From NCBI GenBank assembly GCA_964541595.1, contig CAZIRO010000008.1, forward strand, positions 1 to 33,615: a stretch of 33,615 nucleotides of DNA, in the 5' to 3' direction. Position 1 is the first letter of the stretch, and each line of letters starts with the position of its first letter. The notes under the pieces were generated by a model. It did not search any database, was not told where the DNA came from, and saw nothing but the letters and a program-made list of their open reading frames with translations. The position numbers were made by a program, and so were the translations under genes. Source of the stretch: CAZIRO01 sp964541595 (lineage in GTDB: Bacteria > Acidobacteriota > HRBIN11). Shown here piece after piece: positions 15,272-22,603 of this stretch.

Positions 15272-16730
15272 GGACGACCCCCGCAGGCACTTCCCGATAA
15301 AAGGGCCGCAACTGTTCCACCCACATGGCCAGCTGATAGATACGGTCTTCGGCGAAATGGGGCGCGATGATCTGCATCCCGATCGGCAGCCCCTGTCGAT
15401 CGCGGCCAATGGGTACGGACAGTGCCGGCAACCCGGCAAGGGAGACGGGCACGGTATAAATATCGGATAAATACATCTTCAACGGATCATCCAGTTTCTC
15501 CCCCAGCCGCCAGGCCGTCGATGGACTGGTCGGGGCAATGATCAGATCCACGCGTTGAAACGCGTGCGCGAAGTCTTCCGCAATCCAGGTGCGTGCACGG
15601 GCGGCGGTGAGATAATACGCATCGTAATAGCCGGCACTTAACGCAAACGTGCCGAGCATGATCCGCCGCTTGACCTCCGCTCCGAATCCGCGTGCCCGCG
15701 TCCGCGTATACATCTCACGAAACGATGGTGAAGGGACCCTCAGTCCGTACCGAACCCCGTCGTAACGTGCGAGGTTACTGCTCGCCTCAGACGTACAGAT
15801 CACATAATACACGGCAACGGCGTACGGTGAATGCGGCAGCCGGATCTCTTCGACGGTACACCCCTCCCGCGCGAGTGTATCCACGAGATCCAGGATGGCC
15901 GTTCGGGTATCCGCATCGAGGCCCTCGGCGAAATACTCTTTGGGAAGCCCGATCCGCCATCGACGGTGGGCGTCCCAGCGTCGAATCGCATCCAGCGAAA
16001 ATACCGGCACATCCGCTGTCGTCTGGTCGCAGGGATCCGCACCGGCGATCGCGTGCAGAATCACCGCGTTATCCCACACACGGCGCGTCAGCACCCCGAT
16101 CACGTCGAGTGAGGACGCAAACGCAACCAGGCCGTACCGGGACACTCGACCGTAGGTCGGTTTCATGCCCACGACACCGCAGAGGGCCGCTGGTTGCCGC
16201 ACCGAACCGCCGGTATCCGAACCGAGTGCGGCAAACACCATTCCCGCCGCAACGGCCGCCGCCGATCCGCCGGAGGATCCTCCGGGTACCCGCTCGAGAT
16301 CCCAGGGGTTCCGTGTCGGAAAGAACGCCGAATTCTCCGTGGACGATCCCATGGCAAACTCGTCCAGATTGGTTTTCCCGAAAAACAGCGCTCCGTGCGT
16401 ATACAGTCGCTCCACGGCGGTCGCATCGTACGGGGCAACAAAATTTTCCAGAATACGGGATGCGCAGGTCGTGGGATATCCCCGGGTGCAGATATTGTCT
16501 TTAATCGCAATGGGAATCCCGTACAGAGACCCCCGAGGCCGTGGTGTCGAGGCCGCACGCCCCAGGATCACGTCACGGTCCCAGTACAGGAAGGCCCGAA
16601 TCCGCGCATCCAGAGTGTCCACGCGCTCCGCAAACGCCTGCAGGACGTCTTCGGGTGCGAGTTCACCCCGCGCATACGCGCGCTGGAAGTCGTCAATCGT
16701 CCAGGACCACCATTCCATGACCGCAGTCAC
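15264..16730 (-). CDS. gatA: Aspartyl/glutamyl-tRNA amidotransferase subunit A
   Basis: This 488-residue amidase subunit of GatCAB releases ammonia from glutamine, which converts Glu-tRNA(Gln) or Asp-tRNA(Asn) to the cognate aminoacyl-tRNA. The amidase signature is complete: Lys77 in IAIKDN, Ser152 in PGGSSGGSA and Ser176 in GSDTGGSVRQPA form the Ser-cisSer-Lys triad with family spacing. The start is GTG, overlapping the gatC stop as GTGA. GGAGG lies 6 bases before this GTG, while the next in-frame ATG would be 18 bases away, so the GTG is the better start. gatB is not in the window, so the operon is split. Confidence 0.96.
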   Translation of the reverse strand: MTAVMEWWSWTIDDFQRAYARGELAPEDVLQAFAERVDTLDARIRAFLYWDRDVILGRAASTPRPRGSLYGIPIAIKDNICTRGYPTTCASRILENFVAPYDATAVERLYTHGALFFGKTNLDEFAMGSSTENSAFFPTRNPWDLERVPGGSSGGSAAAVAAGMVFAALGSDTGGSVRQPAALCGVVGMKPTYGRVSRYGLVAFASSLDVIGVLTRRVWDNAVILHAIAGADPCDQTTADVPVFSLDAIRRWDAHRRWRIGLPKEYFAEGLDADTRTAILDLVDTLAREGCTVEEIRLPHSPYAVAVYYVICTSEASSNLARYDGVRYGLRVPSPSFREMYTRTRARGFGAEVKRRIMLGTFALSAGYYDAYYLTAARARTWIAEDFAHAFQRVDLIIAPTSPSTAWRLGEKLDDPLKMYLSDIYTVPVSLAGLPALSVPIGRDRQGLPIGMQIIAPHFAEDRIYQLAMWVEQLRPFYREVPAGVVHG

Positions 16731-17023
16731 GGTTCGCCTCCGATCACCCTGGGAACTTTAAAGTACGCATCGTCGTGATCCGGCGCATTTTCCAGCGCGG
16801 CCTCGCGGGGCAGTGACGGCGCAACCGTGTCGTCCCGATAGAACCACCCGCGGGGGATCGTATTGCGAAACGGCGGGACATTCGTCAGATCGAGTGCACG
16901 GATCTGTTCGATATACTCCAGGATACGGTTCAACTGTTCCGTATACAGTGCATACTCCTCTTCCGTGAGTTCCAGCGCTGCGAGCCGGGCAATATGGTGC
17001 ACCATGGCACGATCGATCTTCAT
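16727..17023 (-). CDS. gatC: Aspartyl/glutamyl-tRNA amidotransferase subunit C
   Basis: The 98-residue protein is the small GatC subunit, which wraps around GatA and stabilises its contact with GatB. It shows the usual start, MKIDRAMVHHIARLAALELTEEE, followed by the LNRILEYIEQIRALD helix, a V-P loop and the C-terminal NAPDHDDAYFKVPRVI segment. GGGAG 7 bases upstream fixes the ATG at 17023. Longer frames extend into the preceding membrane-protein gene and look non-native. The stop overlaps the gatA GTG by 4 bases, and the start lies within 2 bases of the upstream gene's stop. Confidence 0.95.
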   Translation of the reverse strand: MKIDRAMVHHIARLAALELTEEEYALYTEQLNRILEYIEQIRALDLTNVPPFRNTIPRGWFYRDDTVAPSLPREAALENAPDHDDAYFKVPRVIGGEP

Positions 17024-17024
17024 G

Positions 17025-18032
17025 TCAGAACTCCCCCTCCCGGGATTCTGGTGCCGTACACAACGGCAGACGATACAGACGTGCGTCGTGGGCAATGTAC
17101 ACCCCGATCCAGTAAAGTGCAAGTCCCATTTCCAGGAAATGACTCCGCCAGAACACGAGCCAGGCCGCCAGCGCGAGCCACATCACCCAGGTGCGCATGC
17201 GCATGGCGTTTCGGCTATAGAGATAGGTCACCCCACCGACAACGGCCATCCACAGGGCCAGACTGACGCCGCCAGCCCATCGCTCGGCAATCGGCGTCAA
17301 CTGCAGAAACGTCAGTGCGTTCCAGCCGATATCCGGCCACCGTTCCGACCCCCACCACCAGACGCGCAAACCGTAGATCCAGCCGACACCGCGTGTGCCG
17401 ACAATGGCCAGGACCAGCAGGCCGATCCCCGGCACGATGGCCAGCCAGCGGCGATACGTCCCCCGGATGCGCCACCACGTGTAGAGCATCCATGGAAAAA
17501 AGAACAACACATGTGGATGAAACAGGAGGGCCAGCCAGTACATCCAGACGCTCAGCCATCGTGCCCGGCGCATCCAGAGATATACGGCCAGAGAAAACCC
17601 GACCTGCGCCAGGAGGAAATCCCATCGATGGCGTACCACGGCAACCATGGCCATGGGATTCCAGACCGTCAACAGGTATGCCCACACGCCGCTGACAGGC
17701 TCGCTCGCATGCAGTGCAGCAAGCGCCACCGCCGTGCTTACCCAGAGCAGATGTGCCAGCCAGGCGAGCAACGCGTTCAGGCGCGCTTCCACCCGTTCCG
17801 GTGACGCCGTGCGCAGGGCCACCGCAGCCAGCCAGCGACGCCAGATCGTCGTCAGCGGCGCCACCGCATCCTTTTGCCAGGCAGACGCGATCTGTACCCC
17901 CTGTCCCCGTAACGGCCATACGGCCCGATGGGCCGACGTGTTGACCACCCATCCGTAAACGAATGCCTGCCAGGCGATCGTTCCGATCAATACGATCCAC
18001 AGGACGCGGGATTGCCGTCGGATATCCAGCAT
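17025..18032 (-). CDS. Polytopic membrane protein, possibly GT-C-fold glycosyltransferase-like
   Basis: The 335-residue protein is unusually Trp-rich and has about nine or ten hydrophobic segments. A first helix (VLWIVLIGTIAWQAFVYGWVV) is followed by a soluble loop at residues 33-75. Later come VRHRWDFLLAQVGFSLAVYLW and a LFHPHVLFFFPW segment. This overall pattern resembles GT-C-type polyprenyl-sugar transferases or DUF2029 proteins, which work on lipid-linked sugars. However, I cannot find a catalytic Asp-x-Asp or equivalent with confidence, so the family is a guess. It ends 2 bases before gatC and contains that gene's ribosome binding site, so it is in the gatCA operon. Confidence that it is a real protein is high; function is unknown. 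Confidence 0.75.
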   Translation of the reverse strand: MLDIRRQSRVLWIVLIGTIAWQAFVYGWVVNTSAHRAVWPLRGQGVQIASAWQKDAVAPLTTIWRRWLAAVALRTASPERVEARLNALLAWLAHLLWVSTAVALAALHASEPVSGVWAYLLTVWNPMAMVAVVRHRWDFLLAQVGFSLAVYLWMRRARWLSVWMYWLALLFHPHVLFFFPWMLYTWWRIRGTYRRWLAIVPGIGLLVLAIVGTRGVGWIYGLRVWWWGSERWPDIGWNALTFLQLTPIAERWAGGVSLALWMAVVGGVTYLYSRNAMRMRTWVMWLALAAWLVFWRSHFLEMGLALYWIGVYIAHDARLYRLPLCTAPESREGEF

Positions 18033-18069
18033 GATCTGTCCAGGTATGCCGGTCAGGATTGGGCCCGTC

Positions 18070-18459
18070 TCAAACGCGATGGCGCCGCGTGGTCATCGGT
18101 TGCGGCCGGAATGCCTTGTATGTCATAAACAGTCCAAACACGAATAAAAACGATGAAATCGCCAGTCCCAGTACCACACTCGGAAATACCGCCCGAATAA
18201 ATACCTGGTACAAGATCAGGAACATCCCCGCAAGCGAAACGAGCGCACCGCTACCGTAAATCCACCGGGCCAGTAAGTACGAGCGACGCACTTCCCGACC
18301 ATCCTGCATACGTCGCAACAGTAACATGCCCTCAATACGCTTCATGTCCGGCGGTTGAATGCGGGCCAGGATCTCAGCCGGAATAGTTGCACCACAATAG
18401 AGACATTTCTTAGAATGAATGGTCAGAATCGGTCGTCGACAAGTCGGACACTGGGCCAT
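18070..18459 (-). CDS. Small zinc-ribbon membrane protein
   Basis: The 129-residue protein starts with a zinc ribbon, CPTC at residues 4-7 and CLYC at 19-22. A charged middle segment follows (MKRIEGMLLLRRMQDGREVRR), then two membrane helices at about residues 70-115 and a basic tail. This is the layout of many uncharacterised bacterial zinc-ribbon membrane proteins, and I infer no function. GGAG 8 bases upstream supports the ATG. The start codon is only 12 bases from that of pgsA on the other strand, so the two genes' control regions must overlap each other's coding sequence. It is the first gene of the operon that leads to gatC, gatA and the M50 protease. Confidence 0.8.
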   Translation of the reverse strand: MAQCPTCRRPILTIHSKKCLYCGATIPAEILARIQPPDMKRIEGMLLLRRMQDGREVRRSYLLARWIYGSGALVSLAGMFLILYQVFIRAVFPSVVLGLAISSFLFVFGLFMTYKAFRPQPMTTRRHRV

Positions 18460-18471
18460 GGCTGGAACTCC

Positions 18472-19107
18472 ATGAAATCAACGGTGGAAGAATATCCAAA
18501 ATCGCCCACTGTGGCAAGCGGTCCCGTGGCCATTCAGGCGCAGATATGGACACTACCCAACGCGTTGAGTCTGCTCCGTATTTTCCTCACGCCATTCATC
18601 CTGGTGGTGCTGTTGACACGTGTGGCGGATTTCGAGTTCATCGCGCTGATCATCTTCTGGATCGCTTCAGGTACGGACCTGCTGGACGGTCTGGTGGCGC
18701 GGCGGCGTGGTCAACAAACGTCGCTCGGCGCCATGCTTGACCCGCTGGCGGACAAACTGTTGATCTGCAGCGTATTTATTGCATTTGTGGAATTGCGTCT
18801 CGCACCCGCCTGGATGGTGGCGATCATTGTGGGCAGGGAACTGATCATCACGGGACTGCGCGCGATCCGCCTGCGGGATCGGCGGCCGGGAGTCGGTGCT
18901 GCCCGCTGGTTAGGAAAGTGGAAGTTCTTCATTCAGGTAACGACGGTGTCCATTCTGATCCTCTCATACCGGTATACGGACCTCTATCTCCCGGCCCAGT
19001 TGGCACTGTGGATCATGCTGATCTTCACCCTGGTTTCTCTGATGGATTATCTGTTTCTCTTCTTCCGACGGCTGCGCACGCTGCCCGACACGCCGGTGGA
19101 ACCGTGA
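18472..19107 (+). CDS. pgsA: CDP-diacylglycerol--glycerol-3-phosphate 3-phosphatidyltransferase
   Basis: The 211-residue inner-membrane enzyme makes phosphatidylglycerophosphate, the first committed step to phosphatidylglycerol and cardiolipin. The CDP-alcohol phosphotransferase motif DGxxARx8Gx3Dx3D is exact at residues 72-94 (DGLVARRRGQQTSLGAMLDPLAD). TLPNALSLLRIFLTPFI near residue 27 is the typical PgsA beginning, and VGRELIITGLRAI follows later. Most family members start about 5 residues before TLPN, so the first 20 residues may not be translated. The likely alternative start is a GTG near 18526. I used ATG 18472 because it is the first in-frame ATG outside the divergent gene. Confidence 0.9.
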   Translation: MKSTVEEYPKSPTVASGPVAIQAQIWTLPNALSLLRIFLTPFILVVLLTRVADFEFIALIIFWIASGTDLLDGLVARRRGQQTSLGAMLDPLADKLLICSVFIAFVELRLAPAWMVAIIVGRELIITGLRAIRLRDRRPGVGAARWLGKWKFFIQVTTVSILILSYRYTDLYLPAQLALWIMLIFTLVSLMDYLFLFFRRLRTLPDTPVEP

Positions 19108-19118
19108 CGGCACGGGGA

Positions 19119-20585
19119 TCATATCCCGCGTGCAAAGTCCCGGAAGAACTCCACAAACGGTTTGCGTCGGAAACTCGGTTGGGCCGGATCCCCCCAGGTG
19201 TCCAATAGAGACGGTTGCAACGTACGCACCGTATCGACGGCCTGTCGTGCCCGTTTCCGATACCCCCAATGATACAGTGCGGCAGCGTAAACCCACCATA
19301 TACGCGCGTTTTTCGGGTACTCCCGGATCAGGCGTTCCAGACGCTGACGTGATTGCTGGAGCATCGTCCGGTCCTTACACCACCCCTCGGCCAGGGCGAG
19401 CAGCAGTTCCACCCGCCAGTCCTCCAGACCGGACCGGGCACTCTGCAGCCAGCGTACGGCTTCCTCCGGCTGGTTTCGCACCCAGGCGTGCAGTCCCTTG
19501 AGAAAGTAATGGCGGAATACGGACGGATCGACCCGACCCTCGCGCTGATGCACCACCTCGTATTTGGGACCCTGCGCAGCCTGTAACTCATGGTCATAGG
19601 CGCGGCGCTGTCCGGGATCACTGAGTACGGTATACGCCTGTTCAATGCGTGCAAACAGTTGTCGCACGATTTCCTGCTGCTGTACATCCGCGCCGGCCCA
19701 GCGATCCGGATGGTACGTGCGCGCAAGCAACCGATACCGGCTGCGAATTGTTTCCTCATCCGCATCCCGGGACACACCGAGCACCCGATAATGGTCCCAT
19801 AGCCGCGATTGCCGGGCATAGACACGCAGGGTTTCCCAATCGTCTTGCAACGTCTCCAGCAGGATGGGACAGGCGGACGCGGGCGTTTCTCTGGATGGTT
19901 CCGGCTGTATGGCGTGTTCCGGAACCGAGGGACGGGTCCGGGGGCGCGGCAGCGCGAAGAGGGACCCGAAGATCGTGGCCAGCGGATCGCCCGCGTGCGT
20001 GACCTCGTCGATCAACCGGTCCGCACGGTCCGCAGAGGGACACCATTGCCGCAACAGTGTCTGCCACTCGGCAGCCGCGGGAATCAGTAACCCCGACCGG
20101 GCCTCACGGTAACACTGCTCCATTTCCGATGGCGCGGTGGTCACCAGTTGCCAGAGGAGCTCCGGAACCCAGACGGTTTCCGCGGTGGGTTCCGGAATGG
20201 CCCGGAGTTCCGCAGCGTGCCAGACGATGGGATCCTGGACCCTCAGCGCATCGCGTAGCATGCGCAGTAATAACGTCTGCCAGTGTTCTGCACCGATACG
20301 CGTTCGAAGGATTTCCACCGCACTGAAAAATTCCGATACGGCCGACGGCACCGGTTTCTGCCAGAGATGGGCATGTAACTGCACGATGGAATGCACGATA
20401 GACCCCGGCGTCAGGATCGGATCATGCGGTCCCAACCAGGCGCCGACGAGTTGACCCAGCCGCATGATCCAGATACGCGGCGGCCGTGCATGGACCCACA
20501 CGCCGGAGGTCCGCAGCCGCCAGCTCAGTCCCAACGCCCATGGAACGGGCAACGGCAGCGCGACCGGCGCTTTCCATTCCGCCAT
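19119..20585 (-). CDS. J-domain protein with TPR-like C-terminal region
   Basis: The 488-residue protein has a central J domain at about residues 264-331: DHYRVLGVSRDADEETIRSRYRLLARTYHPDRW, with HPD at 292-294, the tripeptide that stimulates DnaK-type ATPases. It lacks the G/F region and zinc fingers of DnaJ proper. Residues 1-240 form a helical, Trp/Leu-rich region I do not recognise, and residues 345-488 contain helix pairs like TPR units (RWLQSARSGLEDWRVELLLALAEGW, IWWVYAAALYHWGYRKRARQA). I infer a specialised Hsp70 co-chaperone that recruits DnaK to particular clients. GGGA 9 bases upstream supports this ATG over a GTG five codons earlier. It ends 12 bases from convergent pgsA. An IS element has landed just upstream. 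Confidence 0.8.
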   Translation of the reverse strand: MAEWKAPVALPLPVPWALGLSWRLRTSGVWVHARPPRIWIMRLGQLVGAWLGPHDPILTPGSIVHSIVQLHAHLWQKPVPSAVSEFFSAVEILRTRIGAEHWQTLLLRMLRDALRVQDPIVWHAAELRAIPEPTAETVWVPELLWQLVTTAPSEMEQCYREARSGLLIPAAAEWQTLLRQWCPSADRADRLIDEVTHAGDPLATIFGSLFALPRPRTRPSVPEHAIQPEPSRETPASACPILLETLQDDWETLRVYARQSRLWDHYRVLGVSRDADEETIRSRYRLLARTYHPDRWAGADVQQQEIVRQLFARIEQAYTVLSDPGQRRAYDHELQAAQGPKYEVVHQREGRVDPSVFRHYFLKGLHAWVRNQPEEAVRWLQSARSGLEDWRVELLLALAEGWCKDRTMLQQSRQRLERLIREYPKNARIWWVYAAALYHWGYRKRARQAVDTVRTLQPSLLDTWGDPAQPSFRRKPFVEFFRDFARGI

Positions 20586-20639
20586 ATGTGCTATTCCCAC
20601 AGGGAATTGCCGAACACCGATTCGGAACCGCGTACACCG

Positions 20640-20800
20640 TTCCGGAATCCGTGGAATTTTATCCCCGGATTCCTTCCTGCTTCACCGCGGGGGCGCTCGT
20701 AGACCGGACCGTACGGTCCGTTCCGCCGCGTGGCCCCGCTCCACAGGCGTCACTTCCCGGGGAACTCCCGGTAGGGCCGTTTTCGGGCACACGCCCGAGG
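20640..20800 (-). ncRNA. Candidate omega (guide) RNA region at the 3' end of tnpB
   Basis: TnpB proteins of IS200/IS605 and IS607 elements use an RNA that overlaps the end of tnpB and runs into flanking DNA, which serves as the guide. Here the tnpB 3' end holds a perfect 16-bp palindrome, CGGACCGTACGGTCCG (20705-20720). An 8-bp perfect stem, GGAATCCG/CGGATTCC (20644-20651 with 20666-20673), straddles the stop codon. If this is the RNA scaffold, the guide would begin just past 20644 and read into the DNA next to the J-domain gene. The exact ends are not determinable by eye. Confidence 0.4.
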
Positions 20801-21963
20801 GCGGCCAGCCCGTATGAGTGCAGATTCCGCGCCGCGTTCTCGTCCCGGTCGAGTTCCGCTCCGCAGGCCCCACACCGGAAGGTCCTGCATCGGAGCGGAA
20901 GCGCCTCACCACGCACCCACCCGCACCGCGAACACCGTCGCGTGGACGGAAACGTCCTCGGCACCACGATGAGACGTGACCCGTACCACCGCGTCTTGTA
21001 CTCCAGCATCCGCCGAAACGTCCCCCATCCGACGTCCCCTATCGCCCGGGCAAGATGCCCGTTCCGCATGAGATTCCGCACCCCGAGGTCCTCCACGACG
21101 ACCGCCCGCTTGGTTTTCGCAAGCGTCGTCGTGAGTTTGTGCAGAAAATCCATCCGAATATTGCGGATGCGCCTGTGCAGCCTGGCCAGACGCAGGGCCG
21201 CCTTACGGTAATTCATTGAGGGAAGACGCCGCCCCGGCCGTTCCGGGTCCTCGTAAAGGTGTGCCTTCTTGCGTGCAAGCTGCCGCTGCCGCCGCGCAAG
21301 CAGCCGGAGCAGTCGCTCGAGTGGGCGCGGCGCGCGGACCACGCGAACGAGCACGCCGTCATAGATGACGGCAAATTTCTCCAAACCCAGGTCCACGGCA
21401 ACGACCGGCCCCCGGGGCGGCACCGGGTCGGGCCGCTCCTCCTCCACCACAAGCGCCACATACCACCGGTCCGCCTCCCGGCACACCGTCGCGGACAGTA
21501 TCCGCGCCTTCCCCTCCCGCAAAAGCCCGATAAGGCCCTCCGTCCGCTCCTTCGTCCGCACGCGGCCGATGCGCGGGAGTCTTACGTGTCGAGCATCCTC
21601 CACCCGGATGCTTCCGGTGAACCTGGCGCCGTTGTCGTCGGCCACCTTCTTCCGCTTCCACCGGGGAAATCGCGCAAGCCCCCGGCGCCATCGACGCACG
21701 GCACGCTCGAGATCGCGGAATGCCTCCTGCGGCGCACACTTCGATACCTCCCGCCGCCAGGGCGCACCCTCCCGCTTCCACCGGTTCCACGCCCGGTGCA
21801 GTTCCGCCGCCGCAGGAAGCCTGTCCCCGCGTTCCAGCGCCGCGCGCACCCGTGCGAGCCCCCAGTTCCACGCAAATCGGGCCGCGCCCACGTGCATCGC
21901 CAGCGCCCGGCGCTGCGCGGCCGACGGGGCCAGCTCGAACCGAAACGCCCGGAGCACCTTCAC
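20659..21963 (-). CDS. tnpB: TnpB, IS607-associated RNA-guided endonuclease (OrfB family)
   Basis: The 434-residue protein is a TnpB nuclease, the family ancestral to Cas12. It is guided by an element-encoded RNA, cuts DNA lacking the element and so favours its retention. All three RuvC motifs are intact: Asp191 in VVAVDLGLEKFAV, Glu291 in VVVEDLGVRNL and the DRDENAARNL motif at 372-381. A zinc ribbon (Cys344, 347, 364, 367) is inserted before the last. The N-terminal helix-turn-helix/beta region (FRFELAPSAAQRRAL...ARFAWNWGL) is normal. The last 45 residues are low-complexity because the same DNA probably encodes the guide-RNA scaffold. Translation begins at GTG, overlapping the tnpA stop as GTGA. 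The protein appears functional. Confidence 0.93.
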   Translation of the reverse strand: MKVLRAFRFELAPSAAQRRALAMHVGAARFAWNWGLARVRAALERGDRLPAAAELHRAWNRWKREGAPWRREVSKCAPQEAFRDLERAVRRWRRGLARFPRWKRKKVADDNGARFTGSIRVEDARHVRLPRIGRVRTKERTEGLIGLLREGKARILSATVCREADRWYVALVVEEERPDPVPPRGPVVAVDLGLEKFAVIYDGVLVRVVRAPRPLERLLRLLARRQRQLARKKAHLYEDPERPGRRLPSMNYRKAALRLARLHRRIRNIRMDFLHKLTTTLAKTKRAVVVEDLGVRNLMRNGHLARAIGDVGWGTFRRMLEYKTRWYGSRLIVVPRTFPSTRRCSRCGWVRGEALPLRCRTFRCGACGAELDRDENAARNLHSYGLAALGRVPENGPTGSSPGSDACGAGPRGGTDRTVRSTSAPAVKQEGIRG

Positions 21964-22523
21964 CGCATCGCCTCCAGGGCCCGTCGTGCCCGGCGCCGCG
22001 CCGAACGCCTCCCGTAAAGCCGCGCCGCCACCGACGTCAGCAACTCCAGTACGTCCCGCACAAGGTCGTCCTCCACCTCCCGGTCGTCGGCCACCAGGAT
22101 GCGCCGACCCTGGGCCGAAAGCGCCGCCTCCACGAGTTCAAATCCCCACCGCATCAGCCGGTCCCGCGTCTCCACCACAATGACCCGCGCGCGCGGGTCC
22201 TGAAGCAGCGCACGCAAACGCCTGCGCCGTCCGCTCAGACCCGACGCCACCTCCGTGACCACCCGGTCCACGCGCAGGTGCCTTTCGGTCGCCCACCCGA
22301 CCAGCCGCGCCACCTGCCGGTCCAGATCCCCCTTTTGGTCGGCCGACGATACCCGCGCGTATATCACCACCTCCCCCTCGGCTTCCGGCACCGACTCCTC
22401 CTCCACCAGAATCGTGCCCGTCGGCAGCTGCCGAGCCCGCACCGGCAGAATCCCCGCCTTCCACCACTTCCATGCCGTCTTGTAGGAAATCCCGTGCTTC
22501 CGGGCCCAGTCGGATAGCTTCAT
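21960..22523 (-). CDS. tnpA: IS607-family serine recombinase (transposase TnpA)
   Basis: The 187-residue protein has an N-terminal MerR-like winged helix (MKLSDWARKHGISYKTAWKWWKAGILPVRA), followed by a resolvase catalytic domain. In YARVSSADQKGDLDRQ, Ser59 is the expected nucleophile and Arg57 its partner. ETRDRLMRWGFELVE carries the later conserved Arg cluster. This DNA-binding-first domain order is the hallmark of IS607 transposases, which excise and insert through a circular intermediate with little target specificity. The C-terminal Arg-rich helix probably mediates synaptic assembly. GAGG precedes the ATG at close spacing. A strong promoter sits about 30 bases upstream. Confidence 0.92.
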   Translation of the reverse strand: MKLSDWARKHGISYKTAWKWWKAGILPVRARQLPTGTILVEEESVPEAEGEVVIYARVSSADQKGDLDRQVARLVGWATERHLRVDRVVTEVASGLSGRRRRLRALLQDPRARVIVVETRDRLMRWGFELVEAALSAQGRRILVADDREVEDDLVRDVLELLTSVAARLYGRRSARRRARRALEAMR

Positions 22524-22553
22524 GGTTCCTCAAAATACCATAGAATTCCATAA

Positions 22554-22582
22554 AATATACCCCATTCGTCAACTGCTGTCAA
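22554..22582 (-). promoter_or_regulatory. Strong sigma70-like promoter reading into tnpA
   Basis: On the minus strand, a consensus TTGACA (22582-22577) is followed 17 bases later by TATATT (22559-22554), a five-of-six match to TATAAT. The -10 lies 30 bases before the tnpA start codon. It is the best promoter match I found in the window. The -35 seems to lie in host DNA and the -10 at the element's AT-rich edge, so it may be a hybrid created by insertion. Confidence 0.65.
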
Positions 22583-22603
22583 CCCTGCAGCACGCGCCGG
22601 GAT

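Larger units (their letters stand above)
20644..22559 (-). mobile_element. IS607-family insertion sequence (serine recombinase TnpA plus TnpB)
   Basis: The element carries tnpA and tnpB in tandem with a 4-base overlap, the standard IS607 arrangement. Both genes are intact and both are visibly more GC-rich and Arg/Ala/Pro-rich than their neighbours, a sign of recent transfer. IS607 elements lack terminal inverted repeats and target-site duplications, so the ends are approximate. The left is placed at the AT-rich stretch upstream of tnpA, and the right at the 8-bp hairpin that straddles the tnpB stop. The insertion separates the acyl-CoA synthetase gene (ends 22604) from the J-domain gene (starts 20585) and breaks neither. 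Confidence 0.88.

Noticed and set aside
20659..20790. Frameshifted or truncated TnpB because of its odd tail
   Set aside because: The catalytic core is complete and the odd tail begins after the last RuvC motif, as expected where coding DNA also carries the guide-RNA scaffold.
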